In this document: piece by piece, positions 1 through 9,021 of the stretch | Numbering within the stretch: the first letter of the stretch is position 1 | Layout: every line of letters begins with the position of its first letter | IMG/VR virus record: IMGVR_UViG_3300042301_002602 | Location: 1-39,527 of that record | Length of the DNA stretch: 39,527 bases | DNA from: a virus | Strand: one strand, 5' to 3' | Program-made: the position numbers and the translations under genes | Notes under the pieces: generated by a model | The model's input: only the letters and a program-made list of their open reading frames with translations | The model's database searches: none | Told to the model about the DNA's origin: nothing

Positions 1-258
1 ACTTGAAATGATAGGGTTTGATTCATCAACCGGAGTTATTGGTATGAAAATTGAAACTCTAGCGTTAGGTATTCCAAATCCATTATTCGCGGTTACTCTA
101 CCAACAACCACACCATATTGAGAACAACTTTTAATGTAGATATCTTCTTGTTGTAAAGTTAAAGATAAAATTTCTAAAAATTCAAATTGTTGGTCTAACT
201 GAACATTAATTGTTTTATTAACCCCTAACTCCGTTCTTATTCTATATGATTGTCCCAT
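1..258 (-). CDS. Partial baseplate-type structural protein with a carboxypeptidase-regulatory-like beta domain (N-terminal 86 residues)
   Basis: Only the first 86 residues are in the window; the gene runs off the left edge. The ATG at 258 is the first in frame and has no Shine-Dalgarno sequence, but a copy of the candidate late-promoter motif lies just upstream (266-281). Residues 53-71 (GRVTANNGFGIPNARVSIF) resemble the opening strands of a transthyretin-like carboxypeptidase regulatory domain, which is common in surface and structural proteins. The gene follows gp25 and gp6 on the same strand, a position where T4-like phages carry further baseplate wedge genes (gp7, gp8). A baseplate role is inferred from this position. 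I do not recognise the family, and its full length is unknown. Confidence 0.7.
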   Translation of the reverse strand, partial: MGQSYRIRTELGVNKTINVQLDQQFEFLEILSLTLQQEDIYIKSCSQYGVVVGRVTANNGFGIPNARVSIFIPITPVDESNPIISS

Positions 259-265
259 CAAACTA

Positions 266-281
266 CTTTATTTAATAAATA
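266..281 (-). promoter_or_regulatory. Candidate late-promoter motif before the partial baseplate gene
   Basis: On the minus strand TATTTAT is followed four bases later by TAAAG, ending about 8 bases before the ATG at 258. It is one of twelve similarly placed motif sites in the window. Assignment as a promoter is inference. Confidence 0.4.
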
Positions 282-350
282 CTTATTATAGGATTTTTAA
301 AATAATCCCATTATTAAAATTATAGAATAAAGTCAAATAAAGTGAACTTG

Positions 351-2189
351 TTATGAGAAAGTTATTGATTGGAAATTTTTAACAGATATTCTAATGTCTC
401 TGTTAGGGTATCTCACTTGATATACTTGTGATGGTTGTGCAAATATGGTATCATCCACCGGACCAATTTGTTTTGTTTCAAGATTTGAATATTCCATAGA
501 TGTTTCAGCTGATGAATATTGACCACCAACTTCGTTAAAAATGTCAATTCCCGCAACAGTTAAAACCCCATTCGTATTTTGGACAATACTCCTTAATTCC
601 GAAAGATACACATTTTGACCTAAATTCCTTGTTTGAGGGTTGAAATATGCCGAAACTTTATCAACAACACTCGCAATTACTTGTCCCGAGTTTTGTGCGG
701 AATCTAAAACAATTGAAATGTCCATACTTAAATCGATAACTTCCGCACTTAATATGGAAATGTAATCGTTCATCATTCTATAATTTGATAAATAATTTGC
801 AATGTTTTGTCTTAAAGTATTTGAAACAATATTTGTTAATTTACCTGAAGTATCGTAGGATAATATCTGTATTAAAATTTTATTATCATTTTCAGTTATT
901 GAAACTTTTGCTGGTGCTCCAAATTGAGCCGGCATATTTCTAATTAAAGATTCATAATCTTGAACCGTAACCGCTCTTTTTTGTGCCGAAAAATTAAATG
1001 AAACATAATTTCTAATCTCTTCTAAAGAAGGTATTCCCGCTCCACCAATAGCCGCAGTCACATTATTACAACGTAAAGAATTCACAACAGAGGTGTTTGT
1101 AACCTCTGACGGTCCATTAACAAAAAAGGAAACCGTACCAATCTGATTAATTACATTGGTACCTAAATTAGTTGCTAATCCTCCACCAATTCTATATTGA
1201 ATAAATAAGGTAGAATTCGGTGTTAAAGTTGAACCTAATGAAAAGTTATTTGAGTATTTTTGTAATTCTAATGTAGTCCCTAAAGTCGTAAACTGATTTA
1301 ATTGGTCTTGGGCCGTATTGGTTCCTCCACCAAAAGTCATTTTCTTAAATCCTTCAGGTGTATATTCGGTTATAAATCTATTTTGTGTTTGAATATATCT
1401 ACCTACTTTAATTCCCGGTTGGTCGGAAACTTTTGTTGGGTCTTCAACAAACACTCTATCTTCAGCTAAGGCATCCACTTCATACCATCTATTCTCTAAC
1501 CCTAAAAATTCCGCTGTCGTTGGGACATTCGTATAATTAGTTCCATTTTTCAATAAAACACTTGTAATCCCTAAAACATTTTTTTCAGGTAAAAACAATT
1601 CAAAAAATGGTCTAACGTCATTCGCGCCAATCACCCTTTTGAATATTTTTGTAATTCCATTAACAACTATTTCTCTTTTTGTTATAGTATAATTTACCAA
1701 AACATTATTCGCATTAAAGTTTGGTATTTTTAATCTATTTGGAAATCCTTGAGCGTTATATGGTGACGCAAAATCAATATCATAAACATTTTCAAATACA
1801 ATACCCGCACCAACGACTTGAGAACCTCTTGACAATGTTCCAAGATATCTCTCATCTTCTTTATCACCAAACGCAGGAACTGTAATAGAAAAATCAACCA
1901 ATGAAACTGAAGGTCTTTGTCCCGGTAATTTCAAACCGTAAGTTCGTGCTATGTTGTAAATTGACGACCTTTGTTGGGCATATTGTAATACAGTCTCTTG
2001 AATACTCCTATCTATATTATAGTGTAGATTATCCGCAACTGCCGCATTCAAATCAAGAAATACCGAAAAAACTGAAGCGTCATTAAAATCCTGAATCAAA
2101 TCAGGATAATATGTTCGAGTATAATTTAATAAGTCTGTCCTAATTGATTGATAATCTCTACTACTGTACGATATTCTATTGTTTGCCAT
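351..2189 (-). CDS. 6: Baseplate wedge protein gp6-like (J-like)
   Basis: A 612-residue protein close in length to T4 gp6 (660). The N-terminus (DYQSIRTDLLNYTRTYYPDL, then DASVFSVFLDLNAAVADNL) is the helical start typical of gp6/J wedge proteins. The C-terminal third, from about residue 385, has the baseplate-J pattern, including AVTVQDYESLIRNMPAQFG. In contractile tails gp6 dimers form the inner ring of the wedge and hold gp25 and gp53. The gene starts 5 bases after the stop of gp25 and is probably co-transcribed with it. No separate promoter or terminator is evident in front of it. The family call is firm; the symbol follows T4 usage. Confidence 0.88.
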   Translation of the reverse strand: MANNRISYSSRDYQSIRTDLLNYTRTYYPDLIQDFNDASVFSVFLDLNAAVADNLHYNIDRSIQETVLQYAQQRSSIYNIARTYGLKLPGQRPSVSLVDFSITVPAFGDKEDERYLGTLSRGSQVVGAGIVFENVYDIDFASPYNAQGFPNRLKIPNFNANNVLVNYTITKREIVVNGITKIFKRVIGANDVRPFFELFLPEKNVLGITSVLLKNGTNYTNVPTTAEFLGLENRWYEVDALAEDRVFVEDPTKVSDQPGIKVGRYIQTQNRFITEYTPEGFKKMTFGGGTNTAQDQLNQFTTLGTTLELQKYSNNFSLGSTLTPNSTLFIQYRIGGGLATNLGTNVINQIGTVSFFVNGPSEVTNTSVVNSLRCNNVTAAIGGAGIPSLEEIRNYVSFNFSAQKRAVTVQDYESLIRNMPAQFGAPAKVSITENDNKILIQILSYDTSGKLTNIVSNTLRQNIANYLSNYRMMNDYISILSAEVIDLSMDISIVLDSAQNSGQVIASVVDKVSAYFNPQTRNLGQNVYLSELRSIVQNTNGVLTVAGIDIFNEVGGQYSSAETSMEYSNLETKQIGPVDDTIFAQPSQVYQVRYPNRDIRISVKNFQSITFS

Positions 2190-2194
2190 ATTAT

Positions 2195-2665
2195 TTAAAT
2201 ATTAATGATAACAAAATCACTCCCTCCAAATGTAGAACCATTAGTGGAATAATCTATTCTTATTTTTGCAGTATATTCTGCGGTTCCTTTACCCGGAAAT
2301 CTATATATTGACGATTCACTAGTTCCTACAAAATTTTGTCCCGTTGCAATATCCACCTCTTCTTGTGGGTCAGCAGGAGTTATCGATAAACTATTAACTA
2401 ATAAATTTGGCATAAAAGTCTCAATCGCGTCTCTTATGTCAGATTCAATTGCGTTAAATGTTAACCCATCAAAAGGTTCGAATAAAAATTCATACAATCT
2501 TGTACCAAATTGAGGTAAATAATATCTTGACCCCTTTCTAGTTAATAATAAATGAATTAAATCAGCTTTTATTTCATCTGATTCAAATTCGGTTAATTGA
2601 AGGTAATCTCCCCTTAAAGAATCTCTAAAAGGAAAATTAATACCATAAGTAATTCCATCTGCCAT
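2195..2665 (-). CDS. 25: Baseplate wedge protein gp25-like
   Basis: A 156-residue protein of the gp25 family (T4 gp25 is 132). The core signature is visible: LLLTRKGSRYYLPQFGTRLY followed by EFLFEPFDG, matching the family pattern in which a glycine-rich turn precedes an FG motif and an FEP motif. gp25 sits at the wedge-sheath junction and starts sheath polymerisation. The gene follows the nrdA terminator and has two copies of the candidate promoter motif upstream (2667-2702), so it probably opens a new late transcription unit with gp6. The proximal motif ends only four bases before the ATG, with no Shine-Dalgarno sequence. Confidence 0.9.
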   Translation of the reverse strand: MADGITYGINFPFRDSLRGDYLQLTEFESDEIKADLIHLLLTRKGSRYYLPQFGTRLYEFLFEPFDGLTFNAIESDIRDAIETFMPNLLVNSLSITPADPQEEVDIATGQNFVGTSESSIYRFPGKGTAEYTAKIRIDYSTNGSTFGGSDFVIINI

Positions 2666-2666
2666 A

Positions 2667-2702
2667 ACTATAAATATATTACTCTATTTTTTTCTATAAA
2701 TA
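2667..2702 (-). promoter_or_regulatory. Two candidate late-promoter motifs before gp25
   Basis: On the minus strand TATTTATAG occurs twice: the TATTTAT cores are at 2696-2702 and 2670-2676. Both lie between the nrdA terminator and the gp25 start. The upstream copy leaves a leader of about 30 bases; the downstream copy almost touches the ATG. Promoter function is inferred from recurrence. Confidence 0.4.
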
Positions 2703-2703
2703 G

Positions 2704-2739
2704 ATAAAAAAAGAAAATCCCAACATTAAGTTGGGATTT
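2704..2739 (-). terminator. Rho-independent terminator after nrdA
   Basis: A perfect 10-bp stem (2715-2724 with 2730-2739) with a 5-base loop is followed on the minus strand by a T-rich tract. It lies 4 bases after the nrdA stop and separates the replication/nucleotide block from the gp25-gp6 unit. Confidence 0.85.
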
Positions 2740-2743
2740 ATTT

Positions 2744-5164
2744 TTAAGATGAACATCCAAAACATTCAAATGGACTATCTTCAGGTTTAGTTGTTGTGTT
2801 TACAATTTCAACTTTAGGTATTTCCACACTTGTTTTCGGTTTTTGAATTTTTGAAATATCCACCGCTAAATGTTTTGCCCCTGTTGATATCGCTTTAGTT
2901 CTAACATAATAACACAATGTTTTTAAACCTTTTGACCACGAATGGAAATGAGATGAAGTAATTTTTGATAATGTTGGATTCGACATATAGATATTCATTG
3001 ATTGAGATTGGTCAATAAATGGTGCTCTATCTGCAGCCATATCAATTAATTCTCTTTGAGAAATTTCCCAAATAGTTTTATATTTGTTAATCAAATGTTC
3101 CGCTCTTTTAACTTTTTTAGCGTAATGTTTATCTTCTGGGTCGAGATAGTTATTGAAATTAATATTTTGGATTGAACCCTCATTTAGAATGATTTCATTT
3201 TTCAAATCTTCATTCCAAATGCCAATTTTTTCAAAATCAGTAATTAAATACTTGTTTACAATTAAAATCTCACCTCCAACAACACGTCTATTAAACAACG
3301 CCGAGTGAGCCGGTTCGGTCATTTCAAAAGAACCTGTAATCTTAGCCGAAGACGCAACCGGCATTTGTGCTGTGAATAAAGAGTTACATACCCCATATTT
3401 TTTAACATCTTCTTTCAATGAAGTCCAATCTAAAAATAATTCAGATTCATTCAATCCCCACATATCGAATTGTAAAATACCTTTTGACATTGGAGAACCT
3501 TCGAAATATTTGTAAGGTGTTCTAACACCTGATTTACATAATTCCATACTTTCAGTCACTGCCGCGAAGTATATTGCCTCAAAAACATTTTTATTAAGTG
3601 TTTTCGCTTCTTCTGATGTGAAAATATAATCCATTAAGTAGAATACATCCGCTAATCCTTGTGTACCAATCGCGATGGCTCTTTGTTCAAGACCACCTTT
3701 CAATCCTTTCTCAGTTGAGTAGTTGTTTTTATCAACAACATTATTCAATGCTCTTACTACTTTTCTAACTTCACTAATTAAAAGATTATAGTCAAATTTA
3801 CCATCTCTAATAAAGTTCTTTAATACTATAGATGATAAAGTACAAATAGCCGTTGTTTCTTCATCTGTAAATTGATAAATCTCATTACAAAGATTGGATT
3901 GTTTGATAACACCAATGTTTTGGTGATTTGTTTTTTTGTTCGCATTATCTTTTGAACATAAATAAGGAACTCCTGTTTCAATTTGAGATTCCACAATTTT
4001 TGACCAAATGTCTTGTGCTTTAATTTTCTTACCAAGACCCATTTCAACCGCTTTGTCATAGTTAGCTTCGTATTCTTCACCATAACACTCTTGAAGTGGT
4101 TTAATTCCCGCTTTGATAATATCGTTAGGACAGAACAAATACCAATCCCCATTATCTCTAACCGCTCTCATAAAGTTGTCCGGAATCCATAATGCTGTAA
4201 ATAAATCTCTCGCTCTTAATTCTTCCATACCTGTATTTTTCTTTATATCCAACAAGTCCATAATGTCCTTATGCCAAGGCTCTAAATAAATCGCTGCACT
4301 ACCAGGTCTTCTACCTTGTTGATTAAAGAACCTTAAAGATTCATTAACGATTTTCAAATACTTTAATAATCCACCCGCAAATCCACCTGAAGTGTTAATT
4401 CTACTTTCTTTACTTCTAATGTTAGACATTGATAATCCAATACCTGCCGCATCCGAAGAATAAGTAGAAATATCGTTTAAACTTTCCAACAACCCATTAC
4501 GAGAATCGGAGTTATTATAATGTAATACACAAGACGCCAACTGAGGAACTCTAGTTCCCGAGTTAATCATAATTGGTGTTGCTGGTGATATTAATTGATT
4601 TGATAACGAATTATAATAATCCATTGCTTCTTCATAGGTATTTGTCACCCATAAAGCCACTCTCATATACATATGTTGTGGTCTTTCAACTACTTTACCT
4701 TGAGGTGTTTTTAATAAATACATTTCTTGTAATGACCTCCAAGCGAAATAATCAAAATTATAATCATTCTCGTGATTGATTTTTTCATCAATTTTTTCTG
4801 GTCCGTAGTTTTTAATAACATCAATTAGTTTTTCGTTAACAACACCCAAATCGTATAACTCCATCATAGTCTCCGAGAAACTTTCTTTAGTTACTTTATG
4901 ATACGAAGAAATCGCAACCGATGACGCCAATCTTGAATAATCGTGATGACTACCAGTATAAGCCGCCGCAATCTCATAGATAAGTTTATCTAACTCTTTA
5001 GTGGTAATCAAACCTTCAGTTGGGACCGAAGTAATTACTTTAATAAAAATCTCGTCAGAATTAACATTTAATCCTTTTGCCGCCCGTTTAATTCTATTAT
5101 ATATTTTCTGTGGATTAAACGACGCATCGTCTCCACTTCTTTTTTTAATTTTTAATGACATCAT
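2744..5164 (-). CDS. nrdA: Ribonucleoside-diphosphate reductase, class Ia large subunit
   Basis: Reduces ribonucleoside diphosphates to deoxy forms, supplying dNTPs for phage replication together with NrdB. The 806 residues (T4 NrdA 754) start with an ATP-cone domain (about 1-95, beginning KIKKRSGDDASFNPQKI). The first active-site cysteine lies in QLASCVLHY (about 213) and the radical cysteine in NLCNEIYQF (about 427). The partner cysteine is in TAICTLSSIV and the tyrosine pair in CYYVRT (about 753). The C-terminus ends CFGCSS, so the redox pair C801/C804 is intact. It lies 12 bases after nrdB, an order (B then A) opposite to many bacterial operons, and ends at a strong terminator. The first two codons are both ATG, so the start could be one residue later. 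Confidence 0.96.
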   Translation of the reverse strand: MMSLKIKKRSGDDASFNPQKIYNRIKRAAKGLNVNSDEIFIKVITSVPTEGLITTKELDKLIYEIAAAYTGSHHDYSRLASSVAISSYHKVTKESFSETMMELYDLGVVNEKLIDVIKNYGPEKIDEKINHENDYNFDYFAWRSLQEMYLLKTPQGKVVERPQHMYMRVALWVTNTYEEAMDYYNSLSNQLISPATPIMINSGTRVPQLASCVLHYNNSDSRNGLLESLNDISTYSSDAAGIGLSMSNIRSKESRINTSGGFAGGLLKYLKIVNESLRFFNQQGRRPGSAAIYLEPWHKDIMDLLDIKKNTGMEELRARDLFTALWIPDNFMRAVRDNGDWYLFCPNDIIKAGIKPLQECYGEEYEANYDKAVEMGLGKKIKAQDIWSKIVESQIETGVPYLCSKDNANKKTNHQNIGVIKQSNLCNEIYQFTDEETTAICTLSSIVLKNFIRDGKFDYNLLISEVRKVVRALNNVVDKNNYSTEKGLKGGLEQRAIAIGTQGLADVFYLMDYIFTSEEAKTLNKNVFEAIYFAAVTESMELCKSGVRTPYKYFEGSPMSKGILQFDMWGLNESELFLDWTSLKEDVKKYGVCNSLFTAQMPVASSAKITGSFEMTEPAHSALFNRRVVGGEILIVNKYLITDFEKIGIWNEDLKNEIILNEGSIQNINFNNYLDPEDKHYAKKVKRAEHLINKYKTIWEISQRELIDMAADRAPFIDQSQSMNIYMSNPTLSKITSSHFHSWSKGLKTLCYYVRTKAISTGAKHLAVDISKIQKPKTSVEIPKVEIVNTTTKPEDSPFECFGCSS

Positions 5165-5176
5165 AATTTATAGTTT

Positions 5177-6124
5177 TTAGAAATCGTCTGTAAATGTAAT
5201 AGTTTCGTTCAATTTTGCTTTTTGGTATTCCATAGTTCTTGATTCAAAGAAGTTACCTTTGGTTTCAACAGCAATTTGTTCCATAAATTTGAATGGTTGT
5301 TCAACATTAAACTCTTTCTTACATCCAAGTTTAACTAAAAGTCCGTCAACCACAAACTCAAGATATTGTTTCATCAAGTTTGAATTCATACCAATAAGTG
5401 ATACTGGTAAAGATTCAGTAATGAATTCTTTTTCGATTTCTAAAGCTGATAATAAGATTTCTTTTATTCTTTTCTCACTTGGTCTTTCTTCGACGTGATT
5501 ATTCAATAAATGAATTGCAAAGTCACAATGTAAGTTCTCATCTTTAAAGATTAATGAGTTAGCATTACACAAACCTTGCATAAGTCCTCTTGACTTCAAC
5601 CAAAATATCGAACAGAATGAACCTGAGAAGAAGATACCTTCAACTGCCGCAAATGCAACCAATCTTTCTTGGAATGACGCATCTTTAATCCAATTCAATG
5701 CCCAATTCGCTTTCTTTTGAACTGCCGGTAATCTATCAATAGCGTGGAAACATTCGTCTTTTTCTTTTGGATTTGACACATAAGTATCAATTAAAAGTGA
5801 ATACATTAATGAATGGATATTCTCCATCATTAGTTGGAATCCATAGAAGAATTTAGCTTCCGGGTATTGAACTTCTTTTAGGAAGTTTTCTGCCAAGTTC
5901 TCATTAACGATACCGTCTGATGCCGCAAAGAATGATAAAACATTCTTAACGAAATATTTTTCATTATCCGATAAATTTTCCCAATCACGAATGTCATTAG
6001 TTAAATCTACCTCTTCTGCCGTCCAAAAAGCGGCTTGATGTTGTTTATAATATTCCCAAATATCGTTATGCTCAATTGGGAATATTACGAAACGATTTGG
6101 ATTCTCTACTAAAATTTTTTCCAT
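5177..6124 (-). CDS. nrdB: Ribonucleoside-diphosphate reductase, class Ia small subunit
   Basis: The 315-residue diiron-tyrosyl radical subunit that partners NrdA. All six iron ligands can be placed: D70, E101 and H104 (in ENIHSLMYS), E162, E196 and H199 (in KDENLHCDF). The radical tyrosine is Y108 in the same helix as E101/H104, the position seen in eukaryote-like and phage R2 proteins. The C-terminal tail ends TFTDDF; acidic and aromatic ends of this kind dock R2 onto R1. The gene starts 9 bases after the helicase gene stop, so helicase, nrdB and nrdA look like one transcript. No truncation or missing ligand is seen. Confidence 0.96.
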   Translation of the reverse strand: MEKILVENPNRFVIFPIEHNDIWEYYKQHQAAFWTAEEVDLTNDIRDWENLSDNEKYFVKNVLSFFAASDGIVNENLAENFLKEVQYPEAKFFYGFQLMMENIHSLMYSLLIDTYVSNPKEKDECFHAIDRLPAVQKKANWALNWIKDASFQERLVAFAAVEGIFFSGSFCSIFWLKSRGLMQGLCNANSLIFKDENLHCDFAIHLLNNHVEERPSEKRIKEILLSALEIEKEFITESLPVSLIGMNSNLMKQYLEFVVDGLLVKLGCKKEFNVEQPFKFMEQIAVETKGNFFESRTMEYQKAKLNETITFTDDF

Positions 6125-6133
6125 ATATAATTT

Positions 6134-7510
6134 TTAATTTTGTTGTTGTTCTCTTAATTTTCTTTTTTCTAATAATTCTTTAACTCTATCCCTCTTTCTC
6201 TCTTCTTGTTGTTCTTCAAATCCTAAAAATGTTACCGAACTTTCAGTGTCTATCTCAAGTAATTCGTTGTTGAATTTACAATTCTCAAATACAACCCCAT
6301 CCTTACCCAATCTTGATTTGGTAATTGCAATCGTTGCCAAATTCATTTCTTTTTGTTGTAATGTTTTAGCCACCGATATAATTACGTGTCCTACTTGTGC
6401 TTTCTTAATTGAACCTCCCATTTGGTCTGTAGTTACAACCTCAGATGAGATTGAACTTCTATTACCTTGTGTTGCAGTCCAACCAACTAAATTAAGTTCA
6501 TGACACATCGCCTCAAATCCTCTCATAACCGAACCCTCAGCTTTCCACTCATCTTTACTACTACTTTCAGGAACCACACAATCAATATAGTCTAACAAAA
6601 CTAAATCAATTTTTGTTCCATCCGCAATCATCTTTCTAATCTGATTTTTTATATGGTTCATTGTAACAGAATCTGAAGGGAGTTTTTTCAAGATTAACTC
6701 GTTCTTCATCGTCTCTTTAATTTCGGTAATTTTACCCATCACCTCGTCTTTGTGATTCATTAAATTATCTGGTTCAATACCAGTCCAAAGTGTGAAGTGT
6801 TTTCTTTGAACGATTTTAGGATTGTCTTCAAAAAATATTTGAAGAACACTATAACCGAGGTTAAATGCTGTGTTCGCAATTTTGGTTAATATTGTGGTTT
6901 TACCCACACCTGTTGGTGCCAATATCACACCAATCTCACCTTTTGCTAACCCACCTTTTAACAACTTGTCAATACCCGGAATACCCATTGGTATTGGATG
7001 TCTGAAGTCCTCATCCAAAACACTATCAAGATTGGAAAAGATATCCGTTATTCCGGTATCTCTTTCTCCTACTTGTAACGCTTCTCGAACCAACCCTTCA
7101 ACTTTATCATAAGATTCAAAATCACCTTCGGTGATGATTTTTTGAGCCCTATCCATCGCTTTTTGAAGTTCTTGTTGTTTACAGAATTTCAAGGCTTTCT
7201 CTTGAACGAATTGGGTTCCTTCAAATGGAGCGTCTTTAACTTGTGTTATGGTATCAAGAACGATTTTAGCAACCAGTTCTTGTGAGATTTCAGACCTAAC
7301 AATTTGTTCAAGAGTATCGAAATTAGGTGTTGATTGGTATTTTGTATAATACTCTTTAGTCATCTGTAAGATGATTTTAAAGTATTTGTTGTCAAAGTAA
7401 GAACTCTCAATTACATCCATGATGGTCATTGAAAATTCCTTATCTACTATGATTTGGTTTAAAAGTTGTAATTGAAATGTATTCCCTAAATAATCAAAAT
7501 TCTTGTTCAT
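6134..7510 (-). CDS. 41: Replicative DNA helicase, DnaB/gp41-like
   Basis: A hexameric 5'-3' helicase that unwinds the replication fork. At 458 residues it matches T4 gp41 (475). Residues 1-150 form the helical N-terminal domain. The RecA-like motor carries Walker A APTGVGKTT (K204) and Walker B IDLVLLDYID (D307), with a downstream glutamine-rich segment around TATQGNRSS typical of DnaB motif 3. The C-terminus is highly charged (EEQQEERKRDRVKELLEKRK) and probably helical. It lies between the 150-residue unknown gene and nrdB. The primase partner is not in this window. Confidence 0.93.
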   Translation of the reverse strand: MNKNFDYLGNTFQLQLLNQIIVDKEFSMTIMDVIESSYFDNKYFKIILQMTKEYYTKYQSTPNFDTLEQIVRSEISQELVAKIVLDTITQVKDAPFEGTQFVQEKALKFCKQQELQKAMDRAQKIITEGDFESYDKVEGLVREALQVGERDTGITDIFSNLDSVLDEDFRHPIPMGIPGIDKLLKGGLAKGEIGVILAPTGVGKTTILTKIANTAFNLGYSVLQIFFEDNPKIVQRKHFTLWTGIEPDNLMNHKDEVMGKITEIKETMKNELILKKLPSDSVTMNHIKNQIRKMIADGTKIDLVLLDYIDCVVPESSSKDEWKAEGSVMRGFEAMCHELNLVGWTATQGNRSSISSEVVTTDQMGGSIKKAQVGHVIISVAKTLQQKEMNLATIAITKSRLGKDGVVFENCKFNNELLEIDTESSVTFLGFEEQQEERKRDRVKELLEKRKLREQQQN

Positions 7511-7545
7511 ATGTTCTTTGTAAGTTTCTCTGTTTTATTAAATAG

Positions 7546-7998
7546 TTACTTACTCAAATCAATTCCCAAATAATTAAAATTTAATTTGTTTGTGGAAAAA
7601 ATGTCAGTCAGTTCACGAAGTGCATCTTTCAAAATTGGTCGTATATCAACCGTGTAACGAACTTTCGGTGGGAATAATTTTCCATCAAAAATTCTATGAC
7701 AAATTGTCTGTTCTCCAAGTTTAATATAAATGTTAAAAATTTCCGGACCATCTGTGAACGATGTATTCATTATTGTTGGGTCGTTTGAAATTGAGTCTTG
7801 ATTATCCATCATATAGGTAACCGTTTTCATTTTTAAGTTATATTCCAACGCTTCCTTGAAGTGTTTCATATAGTAATGGAATTCCAACGAATTTTTTGCT
7901 TTAGGATTAAATCCTCTAACATTGAAAAATCTTTGAACTATGATATTGTCATTTAATGTCAATAAAAATTCAATTTTTGTGCTTTCCTGTTCTCTCAT
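7546..7998 (-). CDS. Unknown 150-residue protein in the replication block
   Basis: I do not assign a function. The protein is a mixed alpha/beta chain without a signal peptide or membrane segment. It begins with a strand-rich part (EFLLTLNDNIIVQRFFNVRG), has a central helix (FHYYMKHFKEALEYNLKMK), and a second strand-rich half with GEQTICHRIFDGKLFPP that seems to echo the first half (a polar strand, then IV/IC-x-R-x-F), suggesting an internal duplication. It lies 4 bases downstream of the 5' nuclease and 35 bases upstream of the helicase. Tight packing between two fork enzymes suggests a replication or nucleotide-metabolism accessory; that is inference only. Confidence 0.8.
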   Translation of the reverse strand: MREQESTKIEFLLTLNDNIIVQRFFNVRGFNPKAKNSLEFHYYMKHFKEALEYNLKMKTVTYMMDNQDSISNDPTIMNTSFTDGPEIFNIYIKLGEQTICHRIFDGKLFPPKVRYTVDIRPILKDALRELTDIFSTNKLNFNYLGIDLSK

Positions 7999-8002
7999 AA
8001 AT

Positions 8003-9004
8003 TTAAATTTTTTGTGTGTTTCTTTTTTCTTTTCTTGTTAATTTCATAAATGGTTTGAGGAAATTTACCCAAGCGTCATCATCTTTCGGTAAATACTTAA
8101 AGAGCCCGTCCTCCATCATCATTCTCATTAAGTTTTTGTATCCCCTATCTGTTGGGTCAATACTATCGTTTAAAATCTGTTCTACTAAGTTTTTTCCATC
8201 ATCGGTAATAAGGGGGTTTTTAAGGTCAACAATTTTTCTATTCGTATTATAAAACTCTTCTCCAAGTATAGACAATTTTGTCTTACCTGTCAAAATATTA
8301 TTTAAAGTTTTAATTGGTTTCTTTTGTTCAATATTTCGGGCACACTCCAATAATTCCTCCACAGTACAAGGTTTCTCTTGTATTTGAGGGAAATATTTAA
8401 TCAATGTTTTTTCTCCCAATCCTTCAATACCATAAATGTTATCGGATTTGTCACCAGTAAAGATTTTGGTTAGTAATACATTATGGTGGGGAATATCAAC
8501 CTTATTAATGGTTATCATATCCCCATTCTTATAATATTGTTTTGATATTGGTGAATAAATGGTTACCCTCTCGGAGATGAGTTGAGTAAGGTCTTTGTCC
8601 GCCGAGAAGATAATAATATCCTCATCAGTTGTAATTTGTGTATAATACGCCATTAAATCATCGGCCTCATTATCTTTAACCTCAACCTGTCTAACAAAGA
8701 TTTCTTCCAAATATTGTTTTACACGGACTTTTTGTTGAAGATACGACTCGTATTTGAACTCGTTCATATCTTGTCTTCGGTTCGCCTTATATTGGGGGTA
8801 AATGGACTTTCTAATAGATGAATTTGATTCACCATCCCAGAATACAATTACTTTATCGTGATTGTGTTCTTCAAGAAATTTTCGTAAGATATTGATGAAA
8901 TGGTAAATTCCTCCCAAGTGTTCACCATCATTGTATAAATCTCTAGCCCCATGAAAGCCTATCTTAAATAGGTTGTCACCGTCAACTAATAATGTTTTTT
9001 TCAA
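8003..9004 (-). CDS. rnh: 5'-3' exonuclease / RNase H-type flap nuclease
   Basis: A FEN-family nuclease that in T4 removes RNA primers from lagging-strand fragments. Of its 333 residues (T4 Rnh 305), the acidic metal-binding residues are all present: D8 in LLVDGDN, D57 in VFWDGES, E113/D115/D116 in NEADD, D136/D138 in SADKDLT, and D185/D188 in GDKSDN. The last is followed by the helix-hairpin-helix YGIEGLGEKT. The KANRR segment matches the arch region. The start is a TTG codon at 9004: an in-frame stop lies six bases upstream and the first conserved strand begins at residue 3, so no ATG can serve. It is 17 bases downstream of the methyltransferase gene. Confidence 0.9.
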   Translation of the reverse strand: MKKTLLVDGDNLFKIGFHGARDLYNDGEHLGGIYHFINILRKFLEEHNHDKVIVFWDGESNSSIRKSIYPQYKANRRQDMNEFKYESYLQQKVRVKQYLEEIFVRQVEVKDNEADDLMAYYTQITTDEDIIIFSADKDLTQLISERVTIYSPISKQYYKNGDMITINKVDIPHHNVLLTKIFTGDKSDNIYGIEGLGEKTLIKYFPQIQEKPCTVEELLECARNIEQKKPIKTLNNILTGKTKLSILGEEFYNTNRKIVDLKNPLITDDGKNLVEQILNDSIDPTDRGYKNLMRMMMEDGLFKYLPKDDDAWVNFLKPFMKLTRKEKRNTQKI

Positions 9005-9021
9005 TTTTTTTTATTTATTGA

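Noticed and set aside
290-345. A terminator after the gp6-like gene
   Set aside because: Only a 6-bp A/T stem (AATAAT/ATTATT) with a GGG loop is present and there is no clear T run. It is too weak to list.
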